Shown piece after piece: positions 19,023 to 28,951 of a stretch of DNA of 64,000 bases. The notes under the pieces are model-generated. The model was not told the DNA's origin and ran no database searches. It saw only the letters and a program-made list of their open reading frames with translations. The DNA is taken from contig CP012817.1 of the NCBI GenBank assembly GCA_001936135.1, positions 3,162,001-3,226,000 on the forward strand. Direction: 5' to 3'. The position numbers and the translations under genes were made by a program. The DNA comes from Saccharomycopsis fibuligera x Saccharomycopsis cf. fibuligera. Taxonomy: Eukaryota; Ascomycota; Saccharomycetes; Ascoideales; Saccharomycopsidaceae. Numbering within the stretch: position 1 is the stretch's first letter; each line of letters begins with the position of its first letter.

Positions 19023-22000
19023 CTAACTTTGCGCAACAACACCAGCAAGGGCTTTGTAAGCCTCCGTATTCTCTGGATTGAATACCATGCTTCTTTGAAT
19101 CAATCTAAATTGGCGTGTCTTTGTATATAACGTTGATAATTCTTTAGAGTCTATAGCAGCTTGCCCTGTAGACCCAATGTTAGCTGCAATTTTAGCGTCC
19201 AAATGCTTCCATACATTATAATCATTAGGGAAAAACATCGCGTTTCTTCGCCAGTGGTTCACCGCACTATCTCCGCCTAATCGTTTAGTAATATGGCTAA
19301 TAAATGTTGGTACTTTACGGTAAGTGTCTGCACTAAGGTGCGCTAAACTGAGCCCTTCAAGCTCTTCTTTAGCTGCCAATAAACTTTCTTCATCACTTTC
19401 AATAATCAACATTGCCGTTAAAGTGAACAAGGTGATTAATGTAGTACCGTGATTTGAAATAAATTCAAATAGCTCATCTAATGCAGCCTGCTTGGTTTCT
19501 GGGGTATCATAGTTGTACAATGATTGCGCAACCAATATAACAAAACTGTTCGCCTCACCAGATATTTTAAGAACTCTCTTGAACTCTTCAATAGACTGCT
19601 CAAGATTATCCAAAAAGTAATATGAAAGCCCCAAAACTGTTTTTGAAGACAAGACGCATTTCTTAACCTTGTCTGCACGAGAACCGGCTTTATCTTGCTC
19701 GTTACCAAGTTCCTGTATTCCTTCATCATCGACGTCCAAAATGTCCAAAGTGAATTGCGCGTTCTCAATTGCCGCTTCGTAGTTTTCATTTCCCAAGTTA
19801 AATCTGGCTAACTGCGTCTTGACTTGTGCATATTTGAGCAAAATGGTTTCACTTTCTGTTTCTTCATACTTGGCCTCAAAAATCTCGCACAACTGAGTGG
19901 CAAGTTTCTCACCATGCTCATGATCACCAATTCTTTCCAAAATATCGCAGGAAATTTCAATTGCAACGTCATGATTTGGCACCTGTTTGAGGTACCGGGT
20001 CAATGCAAAATCAGCCATAGTAAGCTCTTGTGCAACTTGTATATCTCTCTTATCGTCACCTCTCGCGATTCTTCTACCGCAAACAGACAAACCGTACATG
20101 AGTTGTGCCAAAGGAGATCTTCCATTAGATAACACAAAAGCATGACCGAATAGTTTAGAGGCAGTTTCCGTATCACCAGATGCTTCAGCAAGTAAAGCAT
20201 CACCAATCCAAGAACCAGGATGGTCAGGAGCAATACTTTGAGCCTTCAAAAATGTTTGCTGAGAAAGCTCCACATCTCCATATCTTAAATACAAAACTGC
20301 CAAGTTAGACCAAACGTCAGCATTTCTTGGATCTAAAGCAGAAGCCTTAATAAAACAATGCTGCGAGATCCTTGGATTAATTGATATAGTGGCCACACCT
20401 AACGTTAACCAAAAGTTGGCATCCGAAGATTCAAGTTTGATTGAGTGTTTCAATGATTCGACAGCTGCATCACGAAATTGTGGTTTTTCCAAATGAAAAT
20501 ATGTTTCTAACTGTGCAAGCCCAAGATTATACCAGTTTCCAGCTCTCACAACTTTGGCGAGTTTTTTCCCTGAACAAGCAATACCAAATTTGCCAGCAAT
20601 AATGGCAAGATATGCTATGAAATCTTTATATTGGCCTGCTTCATATAGATCTTGCAATGATTTTGGTGTAATTTTATCAACAGAATTCACTCTATCGAGC
20701 ATATCATCACTGAAAGTTTTGTAGTCTTCAACTTTAGTTCGTATGATGCCTAGAATTTTCTCAAATGGGAACTTATCAATACTGGACTGTATTCTGAGGA
20801 AGATTTTGGCGACATCCGCCACGGCTTTCCATAATTTTTGTGACTTAGAGTTAATAGCTGCTGCTGCTTCTAATAGGTCAACAGCTTTGATAGCAGATTC
20901 GATCGCTCTTCCATAAAATCCTCCAATGATGTAATTATTTGAGCTTGAGATCAAAGCAATATATAAAGACATAACCACACATTCTTCAGCTGGTCTTTGT
21001 TCCAATATGCTTTCAAGAGTCAAGATACTAGCTTCAAACTCCTTAATTTGATACTGTGTCACTCCTAATAGATACTTAGCGTGCCAGTGTGAATTATCAA
21101 TATTGATGGCCTTATTGAACACTTTAATTGCAGATTCGAGTCTTCCAAATAAAAGATATGCTTCTCCTAAACCGACCCATGATTCCACATCAGTTGGCAA
21201 CAATCTGATTGCAGATTGAAACCATTCAACCGCTTTGTCACCTCTTTGGCTTTCCAAAGCAGAAATACCTAAAACTCTATATGGCCAAGACTTATCAACA
21301 TCCAAGGTTTGTAACTTTCTACGAACTCTTTCCGAAGTTACCATTCTTTCGCATAAGACTTCAGCTAGCTCCCATTCAGCTTTCTTAGCAAAATTTTCAA
21401 CCAAGTACCTAGCGGCAACAACTTCACCAACATCGTTTTCAAAAGCTTTGATAAAGCATTTGAGGGCTTTATTTTCATCATCAAAATAGGTAGAATATAT
21501 TACACCCAATGATGTATAAGTAGGGGCATAGTTTCTGTTTGCTTTTAAGGATCTAAGCAAAAGATCAAATGCAGTCTGCACCAAGTCGGTCACTCTGCTA
21601 CCTATTTGCTTATCTAAAACATCAATTTCATACAAATAACTTTGAGCCAATCTCCATAAAATCATAGCTTTCAATTCATACGATCGTAAATCAGTTCCTT
21701 TAATGAGCTCAAAACCTTTTTCCAAACCTTCTCTGCCAGTCTTCAATTCTTTCAATTGAATTTGGCACCATGATAACTCTAGCAAAGCATTATTATTATC
21801 CGGATTTTCTGTAACAACATCAAACAACAAACTTTTCGCTTCTGCCAAATTCCCTTCTTGCATATACACCAACCCCTTTCCGACCTTTGCATCCACATTA
21901 TTTGGATAATTTTTCAATGTTGCATCATACAATCTTATGGCAGTAGCAAAGTTCTTTGGTGGTTCATAGTATGTGTACACTAAAGCTAACTTGACCGTAA

Positions 22001-23390
22001 AAAATTGTCTTGCTCTCAGCAATTCAAAACCAGTAGTTTTCCTTGTATTGATCAATAAATCAATACCTGTTTTACAAAGATTTAATGAACTTTCATATTC
22101 CTGTAAGTACAAGTAATACAAAGTAAGAATTTTGTTTGCTAACAAACTATCTTTTGCTTCTTTGTATCCATTTTCCATGAGGGTCAAGATTTCCTCAGCT
22201 GACAAAGAGTTATCAAACATGGTTTCATTATCCACAAGACTTGCTTTTTCCAACTCTTTATCAACAGGCGTTGGGGACTCGCCCGGTTCATTCAATTCAG
22301 AAGGCTTTTCGTTGCCATTTTGCTTTGCTTCCTGAATTGCCCGCTTTTCCCTAGCAATTCTCTTCTTAAATTCTTTCTCTTCCTTTTCAGCCTCTTCTTT
22401 TATTTTTAGAAAAACTCTTTTATCGAACAGAGATATATCAGATAACACGTAGGCATAAATAATATTTGCAAGACCTTTACCACGAAACAACTTGAGGAAA
22501 TTGATTAAGTATTCAGTTTCTACATCGCTAATATTCTCGAAATCATTCAAATCAAAAAATAGATTCCATGCAAACAAAGACGGATGTTTCACAAGAACCA
22601 TGTCATTGACCATTTCAAGCACTTGCTTTTTATAGTCATTTTTCGCTTCTGGCTGTTCACTTTCGGGTATTGTTTGGAGTTTCAAAAACTTATATCTCAA
22701 TAAATCTTCCTCTAGATTTCTTCGCTTCTCATCATCATGAGTCACGTTGATCAAAAGCTGATATAGCTCCTCGATTTTTGACTTTTTATAGACAACCCAT
22801 TTGTATTCTTGCACTTTTACACTTGCTGTGGCTTTGTTGAATTTTAGCCTTATTTTATCAGACTGAGCACGTATATCTTTGCTTTCCAAATCAAGTTCTA
22901 TCTTCAACAAGTTCTCAATTGCTGATTCAGCACTTAGTATTTGATTACCACAAGTTTCAGCCAAAGGTGCTCCTGGGAGAAGCGCCCTGTAATAGTATTG
23001 CATAAACGTAGGATCATTTTGGCTGTTTTTCTTGACATACAACTTGACATCCTTAGCAATTGAGTAAACTCCATCACGATCATCAGCAAGCACTCTGGCA
23101 TAATTACCAGCGGCATCGAAAAATTTCTTGTAGTCACTTTGGTTCTTCACAATTGAAAAGTACCCTTTCCAAGCATTGTGATTGTCTGGGTCGCATTGAA
23201 TACAAGAATGTAATGCATTCTCCGCCTTGTCGACATCTTCGGTGATTATGTATGCCTTCCCCAACAATAGATAGGCATTAGTTGAGTCCGGCTCACTTTT
23301 TAGGACGCGATGAAGTAAGTCGATTGATTCTTCGGGGTCCTCACTCAAAAGCTTCTTTGCCTGCTTAAGTAACTTTAGAGAAGATGACAT
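19023..23390 (-). CDS. SKI3: Ski3 TPR scaffold of the Ski exosome cofactor complex
   Basis: This 1455-aa protein compares with 1432 aa in S. cerevisiae. It is built almost entirely of TPR helix pairs, for example DSTNAYLLLGKAYIITEDVDKAENAL near the N-terminus. Mid-protein repeats include NNVDAKVGKGLVYMQEGNLAEAKSLL and VESWVGLGEAYLLFGRLESAIKVF, followed by a Ski3-like C-terminal superhelix with NADVWSNLAVLYLRYGDVELSQQ. A Lys/Glu-rich insert lies near 330-370. Ski3 holds Ski2 and Ski8 together and feeds mRNA into the cytoplasmic exosome for 3'-5' decay, including nonstop decay. Family length and repeat layout support the call over other TPR proteins such as Ctr9. It is divergent from the myosin light chain gene with a 296-bp shared promoter. 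Confidence 0.92.
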   Translation of the reverse strand: MSSSLKLLKQAKKLLSEDPEESIDLLHRVLKSEPDSTNAYLLLGKAYIITEDVDKAENALHSCIQCDPDNHNAWKGYFSIVKNQSDYKKFFDAAGNYARVLADDRDGVYSIAKDVKLYVKKNSQNDPTFMQYYYRALLPGAPLAETCGNQILSAESAIENLLKIELDLESKDIRAQSDKIRLKFNKATASVKVQEYKWVVYKKSKIEELYQLLINVTHDDEKRRNLEEDLLRYKFLKLQTIPESEQPEAKNDYKKQVLEMVNDMVLVKHPSLFAWNLFFDLNDFENISDVETEYLINFLKLFRGKGLANIIYAYVLSDISLFDKRVFLKIKEEAEKEEKEFKKRIAREKRAIQEAKQNGNEKPSELNEPGESPTPVDKELEKASLVDNETMFDNSLSAEEILTLMENGYKEAKDSLLANKILTLYYLYLQEYESSLNLCKTGIDLLINTRKTTGFELLRARQFFTVKLALVYTYYEPPKNFATAIRLYDATLKNYPNNVDAKVGKGLVYMQEGNLAEAKSLLFDVVTENPDNNNALLELSWCQIQLKELKTGREGLEKGFELIKGTDLRSYELKAMILWRLAQSYLYEIDVLDKQIGSRVTDLVQTAFDLLLRSLKANRNYAPTYTSLGVIYSTYFDDENKALKCFIKAFENDVGEVVAARYLVENFAKKAEWELAEVLCERMVTSERVRRKLQTLDVDKSWPYRVLGISALESQRGDKAVEWFQSAIRLLPTDVESWVGLGEAYLLFGRLESAIKVFNKAINIDNSHWHAKYLLGVTQYQIKEFEASILTLESILEQRPAEECVVMSLYIALISSSNNYIIGGFYGRAIESAIKAVDLLEAAAAINSKSQKLWKAVADVAKIFLRIQSSIDKFPFEKILGIIRTKVEDYKTFSDDMLDRVNSVDKITPKSLQDLYEAGQYKDFIAYLAIIAGKFGIACSGKKLAKVVRAGNWYNLGLAQLETYFHLEKPQFRDAAVESLKHSIKLESSDANFWLTLGVATISINPRISQHCFIKASALDPRNADVWSNLAVLYLRYGDVELSQQTFLKAQSIAPDHPGSWIGDALLAEASGDTETASKLFGHAFVLSNGRSPLAQLMYGLSVCGRRIARGDDKRDIQVAQELTMADFALTRYLKQVPNHDVAIEISCDILERIGDHEHGEKLATQLCEIFEAKYEETESETILLKYAQVKTQLARFNLGNENYEAAIENAQFTLDILDVDDEGIQELGNEQDKAGSRADKVKKCVLSSKTVLGLSYYFLDNLEQSIEEFKRVLKISGEANSFVILVAQSLYNYDTPETKQAALDELFEFISNHGTTLITLFTLTAMLIIESDEESLLAAKEELEGLSLAHLSADTYRKVPTFISHITKRLGGDSAVNHWRRNAMFFPNDYNVWKHLDAKIAANIGSTGQAAIDSKELSTLYTKTRQFRLIQRSMVFNPENTEAYKALAGVVAQS

Positions 23391-23686
23391 ATTTCTGTGA
23401 TTTGAGTGATCTGCCTCAAAGAAAGTGTTACTTCAGCTCTGTCCAGAGGAGTAGCATTGTTCGACGGCCGCTTTTTGTATTTTCAGACTTTGAATTTTGA
23501 TCGCTGAGCAAAATACATTCCGTTATTATGGTATACTAATCTGTAATGGGTTACATAATCATATTTACTTTTCTGCACTCATTGCGCTTCAGATCAAAAT
23601 AAACAACATCATCAACCAATGTAAATCAGAATCAGATATCTTATTTTAGCTTACCCTTTTATATATTCCAACACTAAAAATTGAAA

Positions 23687-24535
23687 ATGGCAAAAAAAAA
23701 TAAGAGCAAGAAGTCCAAGAATGAGAAATCACTGGTTGAAGTTGCTTCAGAGGAAGATAAAGTTGGACAACCAGCAGAGTCCCAGCTAAAAGACACCGAT
23801 AGTACCACTGAAGACAAAAAGAAATCTGAAGATGATGATAACAATGAGAATACCCAGGAAGAAAGTAAAAAATTGACAGAAAATGATTTCAAAAAGTCTA
23901 CAGAATATGGATTCAAAGAGCAAAATGACAAAGTTGAAGAAGACGAAGAGCTAAAGGATACAGTTACTCAACTTAACTATCCAAAGCCTTCAAAAAGTAT
24001 GAAAAGCCTAGACAAGGGACATGCACAGGAAAGAAAAGCATCTGGCATATACTCACAACTTTCACAAGATCAAATAAATGTGCTCAGAGATGCTTTCTCT
24101 CTCATTGATGATGACGGCGATGGTATAATATCAGATGAAGATCTCGTTAAAGCGTACAAGTTAATTAATAAGGAAATGTCGAGAGAACAGAGAACCAAAA
24201 TGTTTTCAGACGTGCAAAGCCCATTGGCTTTTGGCGGATTCTTGAGCTCATTGGCTGGAAAGCTAGGAGAGTTATCATCCAAAGAGGAATTGACCAATGC
24301 TTTTGAAGTGTTTAGTACTGATCAGAGAACATACAAACACCAATCTTATAATCAACAACAGGAAAAAAAAGAAGAGCTTAAATGCAGCGTAAAAGAGTTG
24401 AAAGACAGTTTATTGCAAGCTGGAATGAAAGAAGAGGATATAAATTTAGCTTTGAAAAGTTTTTCGAAGACAGAAATGAACGGGACTGAAATATTTTTAG
24501 CCGAAAGATTCATAAACACAGTACGTGATGATTGA
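23687..24535 (+). CDS. MLC2: Myosin regulatory light chain (Mlc2-like) with a long charged N-terminal extension
   Basis: This 282-aa protein is much longer than the usual ~165-aa light chain. The first ~115 residues are Lys/Glu/Asp/Ser-rich and probably disordered. The calmodulin-like part starts at about 115 with ERKASGIYSQLSQDQINVLRDAF. It has one canonical EF-hand loop (DDDGDGIISDED), a second degenerate lobe (FGGFLSSLAGKLGE), and a degenerate C-terminal pair. The RKAS-G-(Y/F) block matches the phosphorylatable Ser region of animal regulatory light chains (R-A-T-S-N-V-F). The partner would be the IQ motif of the type II myosin heavy chain Myo1 at the cytokinetic ring. ATG 23687 is the start; an in-frame TTG two codons earlier is ignored. 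Confidence 0.82.
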   Translation: MAKKNKSKKSKNEKSLVEVASEEDKVGQPAESQLKDTDSTTEDKKKSEDDDNNENTQEESKKLTENDFKKSTEYGFKEQNDKVEEDEELKDTVTQLNYPKPSKSMKSLDKGHAQERKASGIYSQLSQDQINVLRDAFSLIDDDGDGIISDEDLVKAYKLINKEMSREQRTKMFSDVQSPLAFGGFLSSLAGKLGELSSKEELTNAFEVFSTDQRTYKHQSYNQQQEKKEELKCSVKELKDSLLQAGMKEEDINLALKSFSKTEMNGTEIFLAERFINTVRDD

Positions 24536-24979
24536 TTCAGCTTTAGCTTAAAAATAAATAAAATAAAACTTTTTTGCCTTAATACTACTACTATTAATAT
24601 TGTTTATAACTTCTCTAGTCTATTTGTTATGCTAGTTTCCCATCAATTACGTTTTTATCTAATATTTTTTTGGTCTTTGATTCAGTTTTACACTGTTCAA
24701 AAGTATGACATTTAGTAGTATAATTTTCTAATACTTTAAAAACCCAAGACCTTTAATTATCATCAATGATAAAGAAACTTAAAAGAAAAAACGATAATTG
24801 ATGTATAGTGTATAACAAAACTCAAAAAGAAGTTGTATGAAAGCAGTATACTTGTTTTATGCAGATAAAAAAATAAAAGAAAAAATAAGGAAAAATATGC
24901 TGAGCATTGATATCGACAAAGAACGTTATAGTATATAGTACAAAATGGCAATCAGAAATCGACAGCACATATCAAGCTT
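24536..24979. other. Convergent spacer MLC2 / PZF1
   Basis: These 444 bases of AT-rich sequence lie between stop codons. The half next to MLC2 is T-rich and the half next to PZF1 is A-rich on the plus strand, which makes both transcript flanks U-rich. No gene was seen. Confidence 0.6.
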
Positions 24980-26965
24980 TCAATCTTTAACCATTTGGAA
25001 AGCGTTTGTATTTGAAGAGTCAGAGTGAATGATAGCGCTGATTGGAATTGTCTTTCTTATAGGAACTGCTTGATTATCTGTAGCCATATCTCCATTCTTA
25101 GTATTGAGATCACCATTATTTTTGACTGTAAGCTCGGTACTGTTTTCTGAGTGAATAAGCGTTTCTTGATGAACACGAAGCGGTGGAAGGGTTGATGTGT
25201 TTGGAAGTATAGGCAAATTATCGATAGCAGGCAATCTTTCATTGCTTCCTAAATCGCTGGTTACCGAATTTCCCGTTGTTGCTTGTGTAGTTTGAAATTC
25301 AGCTTCCTCTTTTTTTTGTTTAAATTTTAATTTCATTCCTTCATGCCAGTTCAAATGCCTTCTCAAATCATATTCATTTTTGAACATTCTGTCACAATTA
25401 GTGTATTTGCAAGGAATTGTCTTATTCAGCTTTTCACCCTGATAGGCAATGATATCCAACACTGATCTTTTTGGGGAATAATGCAAGATATCCTGAAATG
25501 ATTTTCTAGAACCAGTGGATGAATCTGAGACATTGCCAGAATTTAAAGGCTCTTGAGATAATTCAATAAAGGAATCCTCTTCATCAACGGTGTCATCGTC
25601 CTCATAATGGTCGTTTTGCGGCTGTTTTGTCTGGCTAAGTTTTATTGGAAACAAGTTTTTGTCAAGCTCATCCTTTTGCCATGAAGTGCTGTTATTAATA
25701 TCATCTTCTGTGATTTGGTTCTGCAAAGGAGACACTTTTTTCAAAGATGACCGCTTATGTGGTGCTCGCCCTCTCAGTGGTGAGTCGTGTTTCAAAGAAT
25801 CATGGCCATCATCAATAGACTTTATCGAGAAATCTTGAAGAAGTGATTCCGGTAAAGGCACATTCTTATGTTCGGCATTATAATGATCTATAAGTGGAAC
25901 TTTTCTTGGAAATGTACTTGGACACATTTTGCAGTTCCAAATCTTGATAATTTTAGCATCATCATGGACAATCATATGCATTCTAAGACCAGCTTCACCA
26001 ACACATGCCTTCCCACACAATTCACACTTGATTTTAGGATGAACGGTTTTGATATGGAACTGTAGAGCACTCCAAGTCTTGAACATAGATAAACAATTAC
26101 CATTGGTGCATTGATATGATGGTTGAGAACCGTGAATTTTTTCTCTATGGTTAGCTAATCTATAAGGTCTTGGAAAACTCTTACCGCAATCTGCACAAGT
26201 AAGTTTGTTCTCATGTACAGCTAATATATGATTTTTCAACTGATAGTTTTTGTAGAAAGTAACTTCACAATTATTAAAAGAACACTTGAAAGATTTGGAA
26301 TGAGTGATTTCATGTCGCTTTAAATGTTGCCGAGTATTAACCCCTTTGCCACAAATTTTGCAGCTATATGGCTTTTCGTCACTAGGCTTATGCGATAATG
26401 AATGAATATCCAAATGTGATTTTCTAAAAAATGCTTTGTCACACCCCTCATGGGCACATTTATATGGTCTGATATTTTCATGGCTCCGTTTATGTTGCTC
26501 TAATAATGACGGCTTTATGTATGCTTTGCCGCATCCCTCATAATCACATATATATTTCCTACTTCGTGTCGATGACGATGATCTTGAAGAAGCTGCAGAT
26601 TCTGACTCGAGGTTGCCTGAAAGCGATGATACAGATGTATTGACACTATCACTGCTGCCAGTGCCATCGCTGATTGTGTACAAATCACTCGTAATAAAAC
26701 TTCCTTCAGGTATTTTTGATTCAAGCTGGGCTTCTGGTTTCTTCTTTATTGGAATAGATGAATCATATTCGTGTAATACGTCACTAAGTTTTCTTTTTTT
26801 AAATGTAGTGTTATCAGATTTGTTGTTGATGTTGTTCATGCTGTTGCTTTTTCTACCACAGATGGTGCCATCTGCATTAGCCTCATCGCATTCATTAATA
26901 AACACTCTTTCTGGATTGTTTTTGGTCTGCCGCGTGGCTGCAAGAGAAGATGTGGCCGTTTCCAT
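24980..26965 (-). CDS. PZF1: Transcription factor IIIA, nine C2H2 zinc fingers
   Basis: This is a 661-aa protein with nine C2H2 fingers. Eight lie in a tight array at about residues 138-385, from YICDYEGCGKAYIKPSLLEQH through WNCKMCPSTFPRKVPLIDHY. The ninth is isolated (IPCKYTNCDRMFKNEYDLRRH) after a spacer of about 155 residues. The eight-plus-one arrangement is the hallmark of yeast TFIIIA, whose 8-9 spacer is 81 residues in S. cerevisiae; the spacer here is Ser/Asp/Pro-rich and longer. TFIIIA binds the internal control region of 5S rRNA genes and recruits TFIIIC for Pol III. ATG at 26965 is the first in frame; a TTG lies 16 codons upstream. It shares a short divergent promoter with RPO26. 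Confidence 0.9.
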   Translation of the reverse strand: METATSSLAATRQTKNNPERVFINECDEANADGTICGRKSNSMNNINNKSDNTTFKKRKLSDVLHEYDSSIPIKKKPEAQLESKIPEGSFITSDLYTISDGTGSSDSVNTSVSSLSGNLESESAASSRSSSSTRSRKYICDYEGCGKAYIKPSLLEQHKRSHENIRPYKCAHEGCDKAFFRKSHLDIHSLSHKPSDEKPYSCKICGKGVNTRQHLKRHEITHSKSFKCSFNNCEVTFYKNYQLKNHILAVHENKLTCADCGKSFPRPYRLANHREKIHGSQPSYQCTNGNCLSMFKTWSALQFHIKTVHPKIKCELCGKACVGEAGLRMHMIVHDDAKIIKIWNCKMCPSTFPRKVPLIDHYNAEHKNVPLPESLLQDFSIKSIDDGHDSLKHDSPLRGRAPHKRSSLKKVSPLQNQITEDDINNSTSWQKDELDKNLFPIKLSQTKQPQNDHYEDDDTVDEEDSFIELSQEPLNSGNVSDSSTGSRKSFQDILHYSPKRSVLDIIAYQGEKLNKTIPCKYTNCDRMFKNEYDLRRHLNWHEGMKLKFKQKKEEAEFQTTQATTGNSVTSDLGSNERLPAIDNLPILPNTSTLPPLRVHQETLIHSENSTELTVKNNGDLNTKNGDMATDNQAVPIRKTIPISAIIHSDSSNTNAFQMVKD

Positions 26966-27322
26966 ATCCACAATGTAATTAATAAAAACCTTCGGTATAA
27001 GCACCTCTAGCAATATGTGTGGAAGTGTGTTTTACGGGAAAGGAAAGAATTAAAACAAAATAGAGAAAAATCTTGTGGTTTTAGGCGTCTTCACGCTATC
27101 AGAAAGAAAAAAAAAAAAAAAATATTTCAGGTGACACGTGCTTACATAATCTCGAAAAACAGAAGAGGAAAAAATTAAAAAAAAAAAAAAATTGGCAAAA
27201 GAGAAACAAAAAAAAATAATGATAAAGACCAAGAAGACTTGATTGTCTACTATTTTGTAATATTTTATCTGTTGAAGACCTGGCATTTCAGTTTTTTATT
27301 AGCAAAATTTAACACATTAAGA
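26966..27322. promoter_or_regulatory. Divergent promoter region PZF1 / RPO26
   Basis: These 357 bases lie between a TFIIIA gene and a gene for a subunit of all three polymerases. An E-box CACGTG is at 27135-27140 (GACACGTGC) and several A runs follow it. A shared Pol I/II/III supply promoter is plausible but only inferred. Confidence 0.5.
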
Positions 27323-27489
27323 ATGTCTGACGTGGAAGAAAAGTATGTTGTTTTGAGATGTGTAACTACAAAAATTGCAATTAGCGTCATCGCGAAAAAC
27401 TTGAAGGTGAAGGCGTGAATAAGTTGACAAAGTTATGATACAATAATAATCAACATGGTGGTAGCCTTTATCATTTCTATGTCTTTTTA

Positions 27490-27520
<31 letters not shown>

Positions 27521-28023
27521 TTTTTTTTGAAATATATTAAAAGCACAATCTGTTGTGATACTTTTAGGATAGATCTCCGAGCATCATACTAACATGTGCA
27601 TCTAGTTTGGGAGCCGAAAACTTTGAAGATTACGAAGATGACCACTTCTCAGATGAAGAAAACTTTGTAGCTCCTGAAGAAGCAAATGGAAACCAAGATG
27701 AAACCAACAAACAATTTAGCAGTGATGTGCAACAACAAAGTCAACACAAGAAGAGTCTTAAAGATCTCGCTATACCTAAAGAAAAGAGAGCCACGACGCC
27801 ATATATGACCAAATATGAAAGAGCCAGAATTTTGGGTACCAGAGCTTTGCAAATCTCTATGAATGCGCCAGTGTTAGTGGATATTGAAGGTGAAACTGAT
27901 CCATTACAAATCGCCATGAAAGAATTGTCACAAAGAAAAATTCCATTGGTCATTAGAAGATACTTGCCTGACGGAAGTTATGAAGACTGGGGATGTGATG
28001 AATTGATTGTAGATCAGTTTTAA
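27323..28023 (+). CDS. RPO26: Shared RNA polymerase subunit Rpb6/ABC23 (spliced)
   Basis: The coding sequence is join(27323..27342, 27606..28023), 145 aa. Exon 1 encodes MSDVEE plus two bases of the next codon, and exon 2 continues [21 protein letters not shown]. The acidic N-terminus is followed by the conserved RPB6 fold: [23 protein letters not shown], then [34 protein letters not shown]. Length is close to the 155 aa of S. cerevisiae Rpo26, whose gene also has an intron near its 5' end. The protein stabilises the clamp of Pol I, II and III. Without the 20-nt first exon the frame has no usable ATG before the conserved acidic segment. Confidence 0.95.
27343..27605 (+). other. RPO26 intron, 263 nt
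   Basis: The donor is GTATGT at 27343, the branch point TACTAAC is at 27587-27593 and the acceptor TAG ends at 27605. Removal joins AA with T to give an Asn codon and keeps the frame. A TTTTG microsatellite and T run lie inside it. Confidence 0.95.
27490..27528 (+). repeat. (TTTTG)5 microsatellite plus T run in the RPO26 intron
   Basis: Five perfect TTTTG units at 27490-27514 are followed by 14 T residues, about 60 bases before the branch point. Confidence 0.9.
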
Positions 28024-28951
28024 GCGATTATCATTTTTGAAAATACTTTGTGATTTTTTGCTTGGCTCATGTTTTTGATTCCTTCGACCAGGAAGATTGT
28101 GTAATTATGTCGAAGTCTGTTAATAAGAGCTTTACAAGGATTCAACAGTGGTTGAAAAACCTTCGCTGAACGCAAGATCTGGTATTTCAGGATCTCTGAT
28201 TATTGCATAATTGTTGGTTTTGATACATGTGTTTGGGTTTCGATTTTACCAAAAGTCTTGATTGCTCACCAACAAATGTAATATTTAAAGAGAGCATCAA
28301 AGAGATATCAGATTTCTTTTTTTATAATACTGTATATTGCAAATCTTTTACTTTTCTGTTTTTTTCTTTTCTTTTTTTTTTTTTCTTTTTATTTTTTACA
28401 TTACTTCATTATTTATCATCATTAGTGTTTCAATAGTTAATGGATTATACATTCAAAAAAGTTTTTAACTGTAGCATAGAAGCTCGAACATTCTATGATA
28501 TCATACGCCAAAAACTACATTAATGCTTGCAGGATAAAATAACTAATATAGATAGACAAGTAATGTTGGAAAATGAGTTTTTATTAACAGTGTAAAAAAA
28601 GATAGTATTTTAATAACAAAGACAGAAATTAAAGTAGTAAAAATAACAAAAATAAGGCCAAACTTGCAGCTTGATGAATGTGTATTCCGCAAAACAGTTA
28701 ATGATAATAACAAAATTATCATCAATGATTCATTGAGTAATTGGTGATGGAGTGAGATGCTAATCGCGTCGGGAATAATTAAATATAACTTCTTGATTCT
28801 GATTTAATTATTTTGAATATAATTTTGTTTCTTTAGATATGGTTTTGTTTTCTCCAAAAATTTGAATAACCTAAATTTTTGTTCTAAATGGCGAAATTTA
28901 AAAGTGATTTTTTTTTCAATAATTATTTTGACCAAATCCGTATAATGAAAT
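28024..28951. other. Convergent spacer RPO26 / QCR2
   Basis: These 928 AT-rich bases include a pyrimidine tract at about 28355-28410. No protein-like frame or RNA gene was recognised. Confidence 0.55.

Noticed and set aside
27460-27475. TTTATCATTTCTATG in the RPO26 intron, similar to a piece of U3 snoRNA
   Set aside because: Only about ten bases match, and the U3 boxes C', B, C and D are absent.
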